Assembly: GCF_932526225.1 (NCBI RefSeq)
Contig: NC_064046.1
Coordinates: 15,327,408 to 15,391,407 of the forward strand
Reading direction: 5' to 3'
Length of the DNA stretch: 64,000 nt
DNA from: Nematostella vectensis
Taxonomy: Eukaryota > Cnidaria > Anthozoa > Actiniaria > Edwardsiidae
Positions 8,801 to 21,226 of this stretch are shown piece after piece. How positions within the stretch are numbered: position 1 is the first letter of the stretch; every line of letters begins with the position of its first letter. Below the pieces are notes generated by a model, which searched no databases, had not been told where the DNA came from, and was given only the letters and a program-made list of their open reading frames with translations. The position numbers were made by a program, and so were the translations under genes.

Positions 8801-10438
8801 TATCAGCGGGAATCGAACCCGTGTCGCTGCGTTAGTAGTCAAGTGCCCGCAACGAAAGACTAACGTGGCATTGCTGAAGGGAATTGTAATGAAAATTACT
8901 ATTAATACTATTGGTATCGTAAACTATCCCAAGCAAAGTCACCATCGGACTGGAGGTTACATTCGGGAAAACCTTCAGGGTTACATTCGGAAATTTGTTT
9001 CACGAGTGTAACCTCCAAAAGGTTACAATCGATATTTTTTTTTCCGAATGTAAATTTCAAAAAGTAACATTAGGAAAAATAAAACAGTATACTCGGAAAA
9101 AAAGGTATATCAATCTATCGAGCGCTATGCTCTATGTTAGAATCTACTTAATCAAGTTATCCAAGGAATCTAGTTAGTTCTTGTGTGCTTAAAATATGTA
9201 CAGGATCCTGAACAAAGCATGAGCACATCAAAGATGCTGAGAGTACATAAAAATGTCCCTATACCTTCTTTTAATGTCATGACACACCAAGAACAGTATA
9301 ATTAAGTATCGATATTTAAAAAAAAAAAATAAAGAATAAAAAATAGGCTATCAGCGGGAATCGAACCCGTGTGGCTGCGTTAGTAGTCAAGTGCCCGCAA
9401 CGAAAGACTAACGTGGCATTGCTGAAGGGAATTGTAATGAAAATTACTTTCAATACTATTGGTATCGTAAACTATCCCAAGCAAAGTCACCATCGGACTG
9501 GAGGTTACATTCGGGAAAACCTTCAGGGTTACATTCGGAAATTTGTTTTACGAGTGTAACCTCCAAAAGGTTACAATCGATAATTTTTTTTCCGAATGTA
9601 AATTTCAAAAAGTAACATTAGGAAAAATAAAACAGTATACTCGGAAAAAAAGGTATATCAATCTATCGAGCGCTATGCTCTATGTTAGAATCTACTTAAT
9701 CAAGTTATCCAAGGAATCTAGTTAGTTCTTGTGTGCATAAAATATGTACAGGATCCTGAACAAAGCATGAGCACATCAAAGATGCTGAGAGTACATCAAA
9801 ATGTCCCTATACCTTCTTTTTATGTCATGACACACCAAGAACAGTATAATTAAGTATCGATATTTAAAAAAAAAATAAAGAAAGAAAAATAGGCTATCAG
9901 CGCTAATCGAACACGGGTGGCTGCGTTAGTAGTCAAGTGCCAGCAACGAAAGACTAACGTGGCATTGCTAAAGGAAATTGTAATGAAAATTACTTTTAAT
10001 ACTAATGGTATCGTAAACTATCCCAAGCAAAGTCACCATCGGACTGGAGGTTACATTCGGGAAAAGCTTCCGGGTTACATTCGGTAATTTGTTTTACTAG
10101 TGTAACCTCCAAAAGGTTACAATCGATAATTTTTTTTCCAAATGTAAATTCCAAAAAGTAACATTAGGAAAAATAAAACAGTATACTCGGAAAAAAAGGT
10201 ATATCAATCCATCGAGCGCTATGCTCTATGTTAGAATCTACTTAATCAAGTTATCCAAGGAATCTAGTTAGTTCTTGTGTGCATAAAATATGTACAGGAT
10301 CCTGAACAAAGCATGAGCACATCAAAAATGCTGAGAGTACATAAAAATGTCCCTATACCTTCTTTTTATGTCATGACACACCAAGAACAGTATAATTAAG
10401 TATCGATATATAAAAAAAAATAAAGAAAAAAAATAGGC
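8801..10438. repeat. 1.64 kb trimer block, copy 2
   Basis: Monomers 8801, 9349 and 9895, matching the upstream trimer. The few differences seen include GCCAGCAACG for GCCCGCAACG near 9940 and a T-run change near 9585. This fits a recent tandem duplication. Confidence 0.9.
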
Positions 10439-11522
10439 TATCAGCGGGAATCGAACCCGGGTCGCTGCGTTAGTAGTCAAGTGCCCGCAACGAAAGACTA
10501 ACGTGGCATTGCTGAAGGGAAGTGTAATGAAAATTACTTTTAATACTATTGGTATCGTAAACTATCCCAAGCAAAGTCACCATCGGACTGGAGGTTACAA
10601 TAGGGAAAAGCTTCAGGGTTACATTCGGGAATTTGTTTTACGAGTGTAACCTCCAAAAGGTTACAATCGATATTTTTTTCCGAATGTAAATTCCAAAAAG
10701 TAACATTAGGAAAAATAAAACAGTATACTCGGAAAAAAAGGTATATCAATCTATCGAGCGCTATGCTCTATGTTAGAATCTACTTAATGAAGTTATCCAA
10801 GGAATCTAGTTAGTTCTTGTGTGCATAAAATATGTACAGGATCCTGAACAAAGCATGAGCATATCAAAAATGAGCACATCAAAAATGTCCCTATACCTTC
10901 TTTTTATGTCATGACACACCAAGAACAGTATAATTAAGTATCGATATTTAAAAAAAAAAAAATAAAGAATAAAAAAAAGGCTATCAGCGGGAATCGAACC
11001 CGTGTGGCTGCGTTAGTAGTCAAGTGCCCGCAACGAAAGACTAACGTGGCATTGCTGAAGGGAATTGTAATGAAAATTACTTTTAATACTATTGGTATCG
11101 TAAACTATCCCAAGCAAAGTCACCATCGGACTGGAGGTTACAATAGGGAAAAGCTTTAGGGTTACATTCGGGAATTTGTTTTACGAGTGTAACCTCCAAA
11201 AGGTTACAATTGATATTTTTTTCCGAAAGTAAATTCCAAAAAGTAACATTAGGAAAAATAAAACAGTATACTCGGAAAAAAAGGTATATCAATCTTTAGA
11301 GCGCTATGCTCTATGTTAGAATCTACTTAATGAAGTTATCCAAGGAATCTAGTTAGTTCTTGTGTGCATAAAATATGTACAGGATCCTGAACAAAGCATG
11401 AGCATATCAAAAATGAGCACATCAAAAATGTCCCTATACCTTCTTTTTATGTCATGACACACCAAGAACAGTATAATTAAGTATCGATATTTAAAAAAAA
11501 AATAAAGTAAAAAAAAACAGGC
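10439..11522. repeat. Adjacent pair of sister monomers
   Basis: Monomers 10439 and 10982 share GGTTACAATAGGGAAAAGC and the rare stretch CATATCAAAAATGAGCACATC, in which the usual CTGAGAGTACATA segment is replaced by a second copy of the GAGCACATCAAA motif. They are probably a one-monomer duplication. The GAGCACATC replacement recurs at about 11405, 20246, 22756, 24915, 26000 and 27626. Confidence 0.75.
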
Positions 11523-12040
11523 TATCAGCGTGAATCGAACCCGGGTCGATGCGTTAGTAGTCAAGTGCCCGCAACGAAAGACTAACGTGGCATTGCTGAA
11601 GGGAATTGTAATGAAAATTACTTTTAATACTATTGGTATCGTAAACTATCCCAAGCAAAGTCACCATCGAACTGGAGGTTACATTCGGGAAAAGCTTTAG
11701 GGTTACATTCGGGAATTTGTACAATCGATAATTTTTTTCCGAATGTAAATTCCAAAAAGTAACATTAGGAAAAATAAAACAGTATACTCGGAAAAAAAAG
11801 TATATCAATCTATCGATCGCTATGCTCTATGTTAGAATCTACTTAATCAAGTTATCCAAGGAATCTAGTTAGTTCTTGTGTGCATAAAATATGTACAGGA
11901 TCCTGAACAAAGCATGAGCACATCAAAGATGCTGAGAGTACATAAAAATGTCCCTATACCTTCTTTTTATGTCATGACACACCAAGAACAGTATAATTAA
12001 GTATCGATATTTAAAAAAAAAATAAAGAAAAAAAATAGGC
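11523..12040. repeat. Monomer with 26-bp deletion of the foldback right arm
   Basis: 518 bp. The sequence runs GGGAATTTGT then ACAATCGATAA, dropping 26 bases that contain TGTAACCTCC and most of the following 7-bp hairpin. The left arm and both direct repeats stay, so neither hairpin can form. The tRNA-like segment is kept. The same junction occurs at 20359. Confidence 0.88.
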
Positions 12041-12392
12041 TATCAGCGGGAATCGAACCTCCAAAAGGTTACAATCGATATTTTTTTTCCGAATGTAAAT
12101 TCCAAAAAGTAACATTAGGAAAATTAAAACAGTATACTCGGAAAAAAAGGTATATCAATCTATCGAGCGCTATGCTCTATGTTAGAATCTACTTAATGAA
12201 GTTATCCAAGGAATCTAGTTAGTTCTTGTGTGCATAAAATATGTACAGGATCCTGAACAAAGCATGAGCATATCAAAGATGCTTAGAGTACATAAAAATG
12301 TCCCTATACCTTCTTTTTATGTCATGACACACCAAGAACAGTATAACTAAGTATCGATATTAAAAAAAAAAAAAAAAGAAACAAAAATATGC
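12041..12392. repeat. Short monomer (type S) 1
   Basis: 352 bp. The head reads GGAATCGAACC then directly TCCAAAAGG, so about 194 bp from the tRNA-like segment to the foldback right arm is missing. Both deletion ends carry AACC. The B-box sequence, A-tract and the 7-bp hairpin region remain. It contains the variant GGAAAATTAAAAC near 12120. Confidence 0.9.
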
Positions 12393-12685
12393 TATCAGCG
12401 GGAATCGAACCCTGGTCGCTGCGTTAGTAGTCAAGTGCCCGCAACGAAAGACTAACGTGGCATTGCTGAAGGGAATTGTAATGCAAATTACTTTTAATAC
12501 TATTGGTATCGTAAACTATCCCAAGCAAAGTCACCATCGGACTGGAGGTTACATTCGGGAAAAGCTTCAGGGTTACATTCGGGAATTTGTTTTACGAGAG
12601 TAACCTCCAAAAGGTTACAATCGATATTTTTTTTCCGAATGTAAATTCCAAAAAGTAACATTAGGAAAAATAAAACAGTATACTC

Positions 12686-12705
12686 GGTATATCAAGGTAT
12701 ATCAA
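12686..12705 (+). repeat. 10-bp tandem repeat GGTATATCAA replacing an A-run
   Basis: Most monomers read CGG-A7-GGTATATCAA. Here the A-run is replaced so that GGTATATCAA stands twice in tandem. The same form occurs near 13584, 15579, 17024, 19019 and 25318, and as GGTATGTCAAGG near 21521. It groups monomers 12393, 13289, 15284, 16730, 18724, 21227 and 25026, mostly in the 12-22 kb part. Confidence 0.85.
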
Positions 12706-12937
12706 TCTATCGAGCGCTATGCTCTATGTTAGAATCTACTTAATCAAGTTATCCAAGGAATCTAGTTAGTTCTTGTGTGCATAAAATATGTACAGGATCC
12801 TGAACAAAGCATGAGCACATCAAAGATGCTGAGAGTACAAAAAAATGTCCCTATACCTTCTTTTTATGTCATGACACACCAAGAACAGTATAATTAAGTA
12901 TCGATATTTAAAAAAAAATAAAGAAAAAAAAGTAAGC

Positions 12938-13288
12938 TATCAGCGGGAATCGAACCTCCAAAAGGTTCCAATCGATATTTTTTTTCCGAATGTAAATTCC
13001 AAAAAGTAACATTAGGAAAAATAAAACAGTATACTCGGAAAAAAAGGTATATCAATCTATCGAGCGTTATGCTCTATGTTAGAATCTACTTAATCAAGTT
13101 ATCCAAGGAATCTAGTTAGTTCTTGTGTGCATAAAATATGTACAGGATCCTGAACAAAGCATGAGCACATCAAAGATGCTGAGAGTACATAAAAATGTTC
13201 CTATACCTTCTTTTAATGTCATGACACACCAAGAACAGTATAATTAGGTATCGATATTTAAAAAAAAAATAAAGAATAAAAAAAAGGC
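12938..13288. repeat. Short monomer (type S) 2
   Basis: 351 bp with the same AACC deletion junction. The AAGTAAGC head and AAGGTTCCAATCG mark it as the source or copy of the one at 16379. Confidence 0.9.
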
Positions 13289-13836
13289 TATCAGCGGGAA
13301 TCGAACCCTTGTGGCTGCGTTAGTAGTCAAGTGCCCGCAACGAAAGACTAACGTGGCATTGCTGAAGGGAATTGTAATGCAAATTACTTTTAATACTATT
13401 GGTATCGTAAACTATCCCAAGCAAAGTCACCATCGGACTGGAGGTTACATTCGGGAAAAGCTTCAGGGTTACATTCGGGAATTTGTTTTACGAGAGTAAC
13501 CTCCAAAATGTTACAATCGATATTTTTTTTTTTCCGAATGTAAATTCCAAAAAGTAACATTAGGAAAAATAAAACAGTATACTCGGTATATCAAGGTATA
13601 TCAATCTATCGAGCGCTATGCTCTATGTTAGAATCTACTTAATCAAGTTATCCAAGGAATCTAGTTAGTTCTTGTGTGCATGAAATATGTACAGGATCCT
13701 GAACAAAGCATGAGCACATCAAAGATGCTGAGAGTACATAAAAATGTCCCTATACCTTCTTTTTATGTCATGACACACCAAGAACAGTATAATTAAGTAT
13801 CGATATTTAAAAAAAAATAAAGAAAAAAAAGTAAGC

Positions 13837-14190
13837 TATCAGCGGGAATCGAACCTCCAAAAGGTTACAATCGATATTTTTTTTCCGAATGTAAATTCCA
13901 AAAAGTAACATTAGGAAAAATAAAACAGTATACTCGGAAAAAAAGGTATATCAATCTATCGAGCGTTATGCTCTATGTTAGAATCTACTTAATCAAGTTA
14001 TCCAAGGAATCTAGTTAGTTCTTGTGTGCATAAAATATGTACAGGATCCTGAACAAAGCATGAGCACATCAAAGATGCTGAGAGTACATAAAAATGTTCC
14101 TATACCTTCTTTTAATGTCATGACACACCAAGAACAGTATAATTAAGTATCGATATTTAAAAAAAAAAAATAAAGAATAAAAAAAAAGGC
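13837..14190. repeat. Short monomer (type S) 3
   Basis: 354 bp with the same junction and the AAGTAAGC head. It follows one full monomer after the previous short one, giving a short-long-short pattern copied at 17277. Confidence 0.9.
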
Positions 14191-16378
14191 TATCAGCGGG
14201 AATCGAACCCGTGTGGCTGCGTTAGTAGTCAAGTGCCCGCAACGAAAGACTAACGTGGCATTGCTGAAGGGAATTGTAATGAAAATTACTTTTAATACTA
14301 TTGGTATCGTAAACTATCCCAAGCAAAGTCACCATCGGACTGCAGGTTACATTCGGGAAAAGCTTCAGGGTTACATTCGGGAATTTGTTTTACGAGTGTA
14401 ATCTCCAAAAGGTTACAATCGATAATTTTTTTTACAAATGTAAATTCCAAAAAGTAACATTAGGAAAAATAAAACAGTATACTCGGAAAAAAAGGTATAT
14501 CAATCTATCGAGCGTTATGCTCTATGTTAGAATCTACTTAATCAAGTTATCCAAGGAATCTAGTTAGTTCTTGTGTGCATAAAATATGTACAGGATCCTG
14601 AACAAAGCATGAGCACATCAAAGATGCTGAGAGTACATAAAAATGTCCTTATACCTTCTTTTAATGTCATGACACACCAAGAACAGTATAATTAAGTATC
14701 GATATTTAAAAAAAAAATAAAGAAAAAAAAATAGGCTATCAGCGGGAATCGAACCCAGGTCGCTGCGTTAGTAGTCAAGTGCCCGCAACGAAAGACTAAC
14801 GTGGCATTGCTGAAGGGAATTGCAATGAAAATTACTTTTAATACTATTGGTATCGTAAACTATCCCAAGCAAAGTCACCATCGAGCTGGAGGTTACATTC
14901 GGGAAAAGCTTCAGGGTTACATTCGGGAATTTGTTTTGTTAGTGTAACCTCCAAAAGGTTACAATCGATAAATTTTTTTCCGAATGTAAATTCCAAAAAG
15001 TAACATTAGGAAAAATAAAACAGTATACTCGGAAAAAAAGGTATATCAATCTATCGAGCGTTATGCTCTATGTTAGAATCTACTTAATCAAGTTATCCAA
15101 GGAATCTAGTTAGTTCTTGTGTGCATAAAATATGTACAGGATCCTGAACAAAGCATGAGCACATCAAAGATGCTGAGAGTACATAAAAATGTTCCTATAC
15201 CTTCTTTTAATGTCATGACACACCAAGAACAGTATAATTATGTATCGATATTTAAAACATAAAAAATAAAGAAAAAAAATGGCTATCAGCTGGAATCGAA
15301 CCCGGGTCGCTGCCTTAGTAGTCAAGTGCCCGCAACGAAAGACTAACGTGGCATTGCTGAAGGGAATTGTAATGAAAATTACTTTTAATACTATTGGTAT
15401 CGTAAACTATCCCAAGCAAAGTCACCATCGGACTGGAGGTTACATTCGGGAAAAGCTTCAGGGTTACATTGGGGAATTTGTTTTACGAGTGTAACCTCCA
15501 AAAGGTTACAATCGATAATTTTTTTTTACGAATGTAAATTCCAAAAAGTAACATTAGGAAAAATAAAACAGTATACTCGGTATATCAAGGTATATCAATC
15601 TATCGAGCGTTATGCTCTATGTTAGAATCTACTTAATCAAGTTATACAAGGAATCTAGTTAGTTCTTGTGTGCATAAAATATGTACAGGATCCTGAACAA
15701 AGCATGAGCACATCAAAGATGCTGAGAGTACATAAAAATGTTCCTATACCTTCTTTTAATGTCATGACACACCAAGAACAGTATAATTAAGTATCGATAT
15801 TTAAAAAATAAAAAATAAAGAAAAAAAATGGCTATCAGCTGGAATCGAACCCGGGTCGCTGCGTTAGTAGTCAAGTGCCCGCAACGAAAGACTAACGTGG
15901 CATTGCTGAAGGGAATTGTAATGAAAATTACTTTTAATACTATTGGTATCGTAAACTATCCCAAGCAAAGTTACCATCGGACTGGAGGTTACATTCGGGA
16001 AAAGCTTCAGGGTTACATTGGGGAATTTGTTTTACGAGTGTAACCTCCAAAAGGTTACAATCGATAATTTTTTTTTACGAATGTAAATTCCAAAAAGTAA
16101 CATTAGGAAAAATAAAACAGTATACTCGGAAAAAAAGGTATATCAATCTATCGAGCGCTATGCTCTATGTTAGAATCTACTTAATCAAGTTATCCAAGGA
16201 ATCTAGTTAGTTCTTGTGTGCATAAAATATGTACAGGATCCTGAACAAAGCATGAGCACATCAAAGATGCTGAGAGTACATAAAAATGTCCCTATACCTT
16301 CTTTTTATGTCATGACACACCAAGAACAGTATAATTAAGTATCGATATTTAAAAAAAAATAAAGAAAAAAAAGTAAGC

Positions 16379-16729
16379 TATCAGCGGGAATCGAACCTCC
16401 AAAAGGTTCCAATCGATATTTTTTTTCCGAATGTAAATTCCAAAAAGTAACATTAGGAAAAATAAAACAGTATACTCGGAAAAAAAGGTATATCAATCTA
16501 TCGAGCGTTATGCTCTATGTTAGAATCTACTTAATCAAGTTATCCAAGGAATCTAGTTAGTTCTTGTGTGCATAAAATATGTACAGGATCCTGAACAAAG
16601 CATGAGCACATCAAAGATGCTGAGAGTACATAAAAATGTTCCTATACCTTCTTTTAATGTCATGACACACCAAGAACAGTATAATTAGGTATCGATATTT
16701 AAAAAAAAAATAAAGAATAAAAAAAAGGC
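16379..16729. repeat. Short monomer (type S) 4
   Basis: 351 bp; first monomer of the second 3.44 kb block, sharing GGTTCC with the copy at 12938. Confidence 0.9.
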
Positions 16730-17276
16730 TATCAGCGGGAATCGAACCCTTGTGGCTGCGTTAGTAGTCAAGTGCCCGCAACGAAAGACTAACGTGGCAT
16801 TGCTGAAGGGAATTGTAATGCAAATTACTTTTAATACTATTGGTATCGTAAACTATCCCAAGCAAAGTCACCATCGGACTGGAGGTTACATTCGGGAAAA
16901 GCTTCAGGGTTACATTCGGGAATTTGTTTTACGAGAGTAACCTCCAAAATGTTACAATCGATATTTTTTTTTTCCGAATGTAAATTCCAAAAAGTAACAT
17001 TAGGAAAAATAAAACAGTATACTCGGTATATCAAGGTATATCAATCTATCGAGCGCTATGCTCTATGTTAGAATCTACTTAATCAAGTTATCCAAGGAAT
17101 CTAGTTAGTTCTTGTGTGCATGAAATATGTACAGGATCCTGAACAAAGCATGAGCACATCAAAGATGCTGAGAGTACATAAAAATGTCCCTATACCTTCT
17201 TTTTATGTCATGACACACCAAGAACAGTATAATTAAGTATCGATATTTAAAAAAAAATAAAGAAAAAAAAGTAAGC

Positions 17277-17630
17277 TATCAGCGGGAATCGAACCTCCAA
17301 AAGGTTACAATCGATATTTTTTTTCCGAATGTAAATTCCAAAAAGTAACATTAGGAAAAATAAAACAGTATACTCGGAAAAAAAGGTATATCAATCTATC
17401 GAGCGTTATGCTCTATGTTAGAATCTACTTAATCAAGTTATCCAAGGAATCTAGTTAGTTCTTGTGTGCATAAAATATGTACAGGATCCTGAACAAAGCA
17501 TGAGCACATCAAAGATGCTGAGAGTACATAAAAATGTTCCTATACCTTCTTTTAATGTCATGACACACCAAGAACAGTATAATTAAGTATCGATATTTAA
17601 AAAAAAAAAATAAAGAATAAAAAAAAAGGC
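17277..17630. repeat. Short monomer (type S) 5
   Basis: 354 bp; third monomer of the second 3.44 kb block, counterpart of 13837. Confidence 0.9.
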
Positions 17631-19817
17631 TATCAGCGGGAATCGAACCCGTGTGGCTGCGTTAGTAGTCAAGTGCCCGCAACGAAAGACTAACGTGGCA
17701 TTGCTGAAGGGAATTGTAATGAAAATTACTTTTAATACTATTGGTATCGTAAACTATCCCAAGCAAAGTCACCATCGGACTGCAGGTTACATTCGGGAAA
17801 AGCTTCAGGGTTACATTCGGGAATTTGTTTTACGAGTGTAATCTCCAAAAGGTTACAATCGATAATTTTTTTTACAAATGTAAATTCCAAAAAGTAACAT
17901 TAGGAAAAATAAAACAGTATACTCGGAAAAAAAGGTATATCAATCTATCGAGCGTTATGCTCTATGTTAGAATCTACTTAATCAAGTTATCCAAGGAATC
18001 TAGTTAGTTCTTGTGTGCATAAAATATGTACAGGATCCTGAACAAAGCATGAGCACATCAAAGATGCTGAGAGTACATAAAAATGTCCTTATACCTTCTT
18101 TTAATGTCATGACACACCAAGAACAGTATAATTAAGTATCGATATTTAAAAAAAAAATAAAGAAAAAAAAATAGGCTATCAGCGGGAATCGAACCCAGGT
18201 CGCTGCGTTAGTAGTCAAGTGCCCGCAACGAAAGACTAACGTGGCATTGCTGAAGGGAATTGCAATGAAAATTACTTTTAATACTATTGGTATCGTAAAC
18301 TATCCCAAGCAAAGTCACCATCGAGCTGGAGGTTACATTCGGGAAAAGCTTCAGGGTTACATTCGGGAATTTGTTTTTTTAGTGTAACCTCCAAAAGGTT
18401 ACAATCGATAAATTTTTTTCCGAATGTAAATTCCAAAAAGTAACATTAGGAAAAATAAAACAGTATACTCGGAAAAAAAGGTATATCAATCTATCGAGCG
18501 TTATGCTCTATGTTAGAATCTACTTAATCAAGTTATCCAAGGAATCTAGTTAGTTCTTGTGTGCATAAAATATGTACAGGATCCTGAACAAAGCATGAGC
18601 ACATCAAAGATGCTGAGAGTACATAAAAATGTTCCTATACCTTCTTTTAATGTCATGACACACCAAGAACAGTATAATTATGTATCGATATTTAAAACAT
18701 AAAAAATAAAGAAAAAAAATGGCTATCAGCTGGAATCGAACCCGGGTCGCTGCCTTAGTAGTCAAGTGCCCGCAACGAAAGACTAACGTGGCATTGCTGA
18801 AGGGAATTGTAATGAAAATTACTTTTAATACTATTGGTATCGTAAACTATCCCAAGCAAAGTCACCATCGGACTGGAGGTTACATTCGGGAAAAGCTTCA
18901 GGGTTACATTGGGGAATTTGTTTTACGAGTGTAACCTCCAAAAGGTTACAATCGATAATTTTTTTTTACGAATGTAAATTCCAAAAAGTAACATTAGGAA
19001 AAATAAAACAGTATACTCGGTATATCAAGGTATATCAATCTATCGAGCGTTATGCTCTATGTTAGAATCTACTTAATCAAGTTATACAAGGAATCTAGTT
19101 AGTTCTTGTGTGCATAAAATATGTACAGGATCCTGAACAAAGCATGAGCACATCAAAGATGCTGAGAGTACATAAAAATGTTCCTATACCTTCTTTTAAT
19201 GTCATGACACACCAAGAACAGTATAATTAAGTATCGATATTTAAAAAATAAAAAATAAAGAAAAAAAATGGCTATCAGCTGGAATCGAACCCGGGTCGCT
19301 GCGTTAGTAGTCAAGTGCCCGCAACGAAAGACTAACGTGGCATTGCTGAAGGGAATTGTAATGAAAATTACTTTTAATACTATTGGTATCGTAAACTATC
19401 CCAAGCAAAGTTACCATCGGACTGGAGGTTACATTCGGGAAAAGCTTCAGGGTTACATTGGGGAATTTGTTTTACGAGTGTAACCTCCAAAAGGTTACAA
19501 TCGATAATTTTTTTTTACGAATGTAAATTCCAAAAAGTAACATTAGGAAAAATAAAACAGTATACTCGGAAAAAAAGGTATATCAATCTATCGAGCGCTA
19601 TGCTCTATGTTAGAATCTACTTAATCAAGTTATCCAAGGAATCTAGTTAGTTCTTGTGTGCATAAAATATGTACAGGATCCTGAACAAAGCATGAGCACA
19701 TCAAAGATGCTGAGAGTACATAAAAATGTCCCTATACCTTCTTTTTATGTCATGACACACCAAGAAAAGTATAATTAAGTATCGATATTTAAAAAAAAAT
19801 TAAGGAAAAAAATAGGC

Positions 19818-20358
19818 TATCAGCGGGAATCGAACCCGGGTCGCTGCGTTAGTAGTCAAGTGCCCGCAACGAAAGACTAACGTGGCATTGCTGAAGGGAA
19901 TTGTAATGAAAATTACTTTTAATACTATTGGTATCGTAAACTATCCCAAGCAAAGTCACCATCGGACTGGAGGTTACATTCGGGAAAAGCTTCAGGGTTA
20001 CATTCGGGAATTTGTTTTACGAGTGTAACCTCCAAAAGGTTACAATCGATAATTTTTTTTCCGAATGTAAATTCCAAAAAGTAACATTAGGAAAAATAAA
20101 ACAGTATACTCGGAAAAAAAGGTATATCAATCTATAGAGCGCTATGCTCTTTGTTAGAATCTACTTAATGAAGTTATCCAAGGAATCTAGTTAGTTCTAG
20201 TGTGCATAAAATATGTACAGGATCCTGAACAAATCATGAGCACATCAAAGATGAGCACATCAAAAATGTCCCTATACCTTCTTTTTATGTCATGACACAC
20301 CAAGAACAGTATAATTAAGTATCGATATTTAAAAAAAAATAAAGAAACAAAAATATGC
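19818..20358. repeat. Full monomer between two higher-order blocks
   Basis: A 541-bp copy with consensus-like tRNA-like segment and foldback. It carries CTATAGAGCGC, CTCTTTGTTAG and the GAGCACATC replacement. Its position relative to 20359 parallels that of 10982 relative to 11523, so the 8.84 kb-spaced homology probably extends at least partly into it. Confidence 0.75.
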
Positions 20359-20878
20359 TATCAGCGTGAATCGAACACGGGTCGCTGCGTTAGTAGTCAA
20401 GTGCCCGCAACGAAAGACTAATGTGGCATTGCTGAAGGGAATTGAAATGAAAATTACTTTTAATACTATTGGTATCGTAAACTATCCCAAGCAAAGTCAC
20501 CATCGAACTGGAGGTTACATTCGGGAAAAGCTTTAGGGTTACATTCGGGAATTTGTACAATCGATAATTTTTTTCCGAATGTAAATTCCAAAAAGTAACA
20601 TTAGGAAAAATAAAACAGTATACTCGGAAAAAAAGTTATATCAATCTATCGAGCGCTATGCTCTATGTTAGAATCTACTTAATCAAGTTATCCAAGGAAT
20701 CTAGTTTGTTTTTGTGTGCATAAAATATGTACAGGATCCTGAACAAAGCATGAGCACATCAAAGATGCTGAGAGTACATAAAAATGTCCCTATACCTTCT
20801 TTTTATGTCATGACACACCAAGAACAGTATAATTAAGTATCGATATTTAAAAAAAAAAAATAAAGAAAAAAAATAGGC
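20359..20878. repeat. Second monomer with the 26-bp deletion
   Basis: 520 bp with the same GGGAATTTGT-ACAATCG junction as 11523. Identity of the junction and of neighbouring variants shows common descent by block duplication. Confidence 0.88.
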
Positions 20879-21226
20879 TATCAGCGGGAATCGAACCTCC
20901 AAAAGGTTACAATCGATATTTTTTTTCCGAATGTAAATTCCAAAAAATAACATTAGGAAAAATAAAACAGTATACTCGGAAAAAAAGGTATATCAATCTA
21001 TCGAGCGCTATGCTCTATGTTAGAATCTACTTAATGAAGTTATCCAAGGAATCTAGTTAGTTCTTGTGTGCATAAAATATGTACAGGATCCTGAACAAAG
21101 CATGAGCATATCAAAGATGCTGAGAGTACATAAAAATGTCCCTATACCTTCTTTTTATGTCATGACACACCAAGAACAGTATAACTAAGTATCGATATTA
21201 AAAAAAAAAAAGAAACAAAAATATGC
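20879..21226. repeat. Short monomer (type S) 6
   Basis: 348 bp; counterpart of 12041 in the block copied 8.84 kb downstream. It has CAAAAAATAACATT where most copies read CAAAAAGTAACATT. Confidence 0.9.

Larger units (their letters stand above)
11523..12937. repeat. Three-monomer block duplicated 8.84 kb downstream, copy 1
   Basis: Monomers 11523 (26-bp deletion), 12041 (short) and 12393. The same succession occurs at 20359, 20879 and 21227 with shifts of 8834-8838 bp. Shared markers are CATCGAACTGG, GCTTTAGGG, the TTTGTACAATCG deletion junction and the TATATCAAGG insertion in the third monomer. Confidence 0.85.
12938..16378. repeat. 3.44 kb seven-monomer block, copy 1
   Basis: Monomers 12938 (short), 13289, 13837 (short), 14191, 14737, 15284 and 15833. 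The rare AAGTAAGCTATC head marks both short monomers. GGCTATCAGCTGG marks the last two full ones. The whole order recurs immediately downstream with a constant shift of 3440-3441 bp. Confidence 0.93.
16379..19817. repeat. 3.44 kb seven-monomer block, copy 2
   Basis: Monomers 16379 (short), 16730, 17277 (short), 17631, 18177, 18724 and 19273 repeat the preceding block almost base for base, including private variants such as ACAAATGTAAATTCC near 17873 and TTAAAACATAAAAA near 18690. Seen differences are minor (TTTGTTTTTTTAG near 18370 against TTTGTTTTGTTAG near 14930). Homology stops near 19790. Confidence 0.93.
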
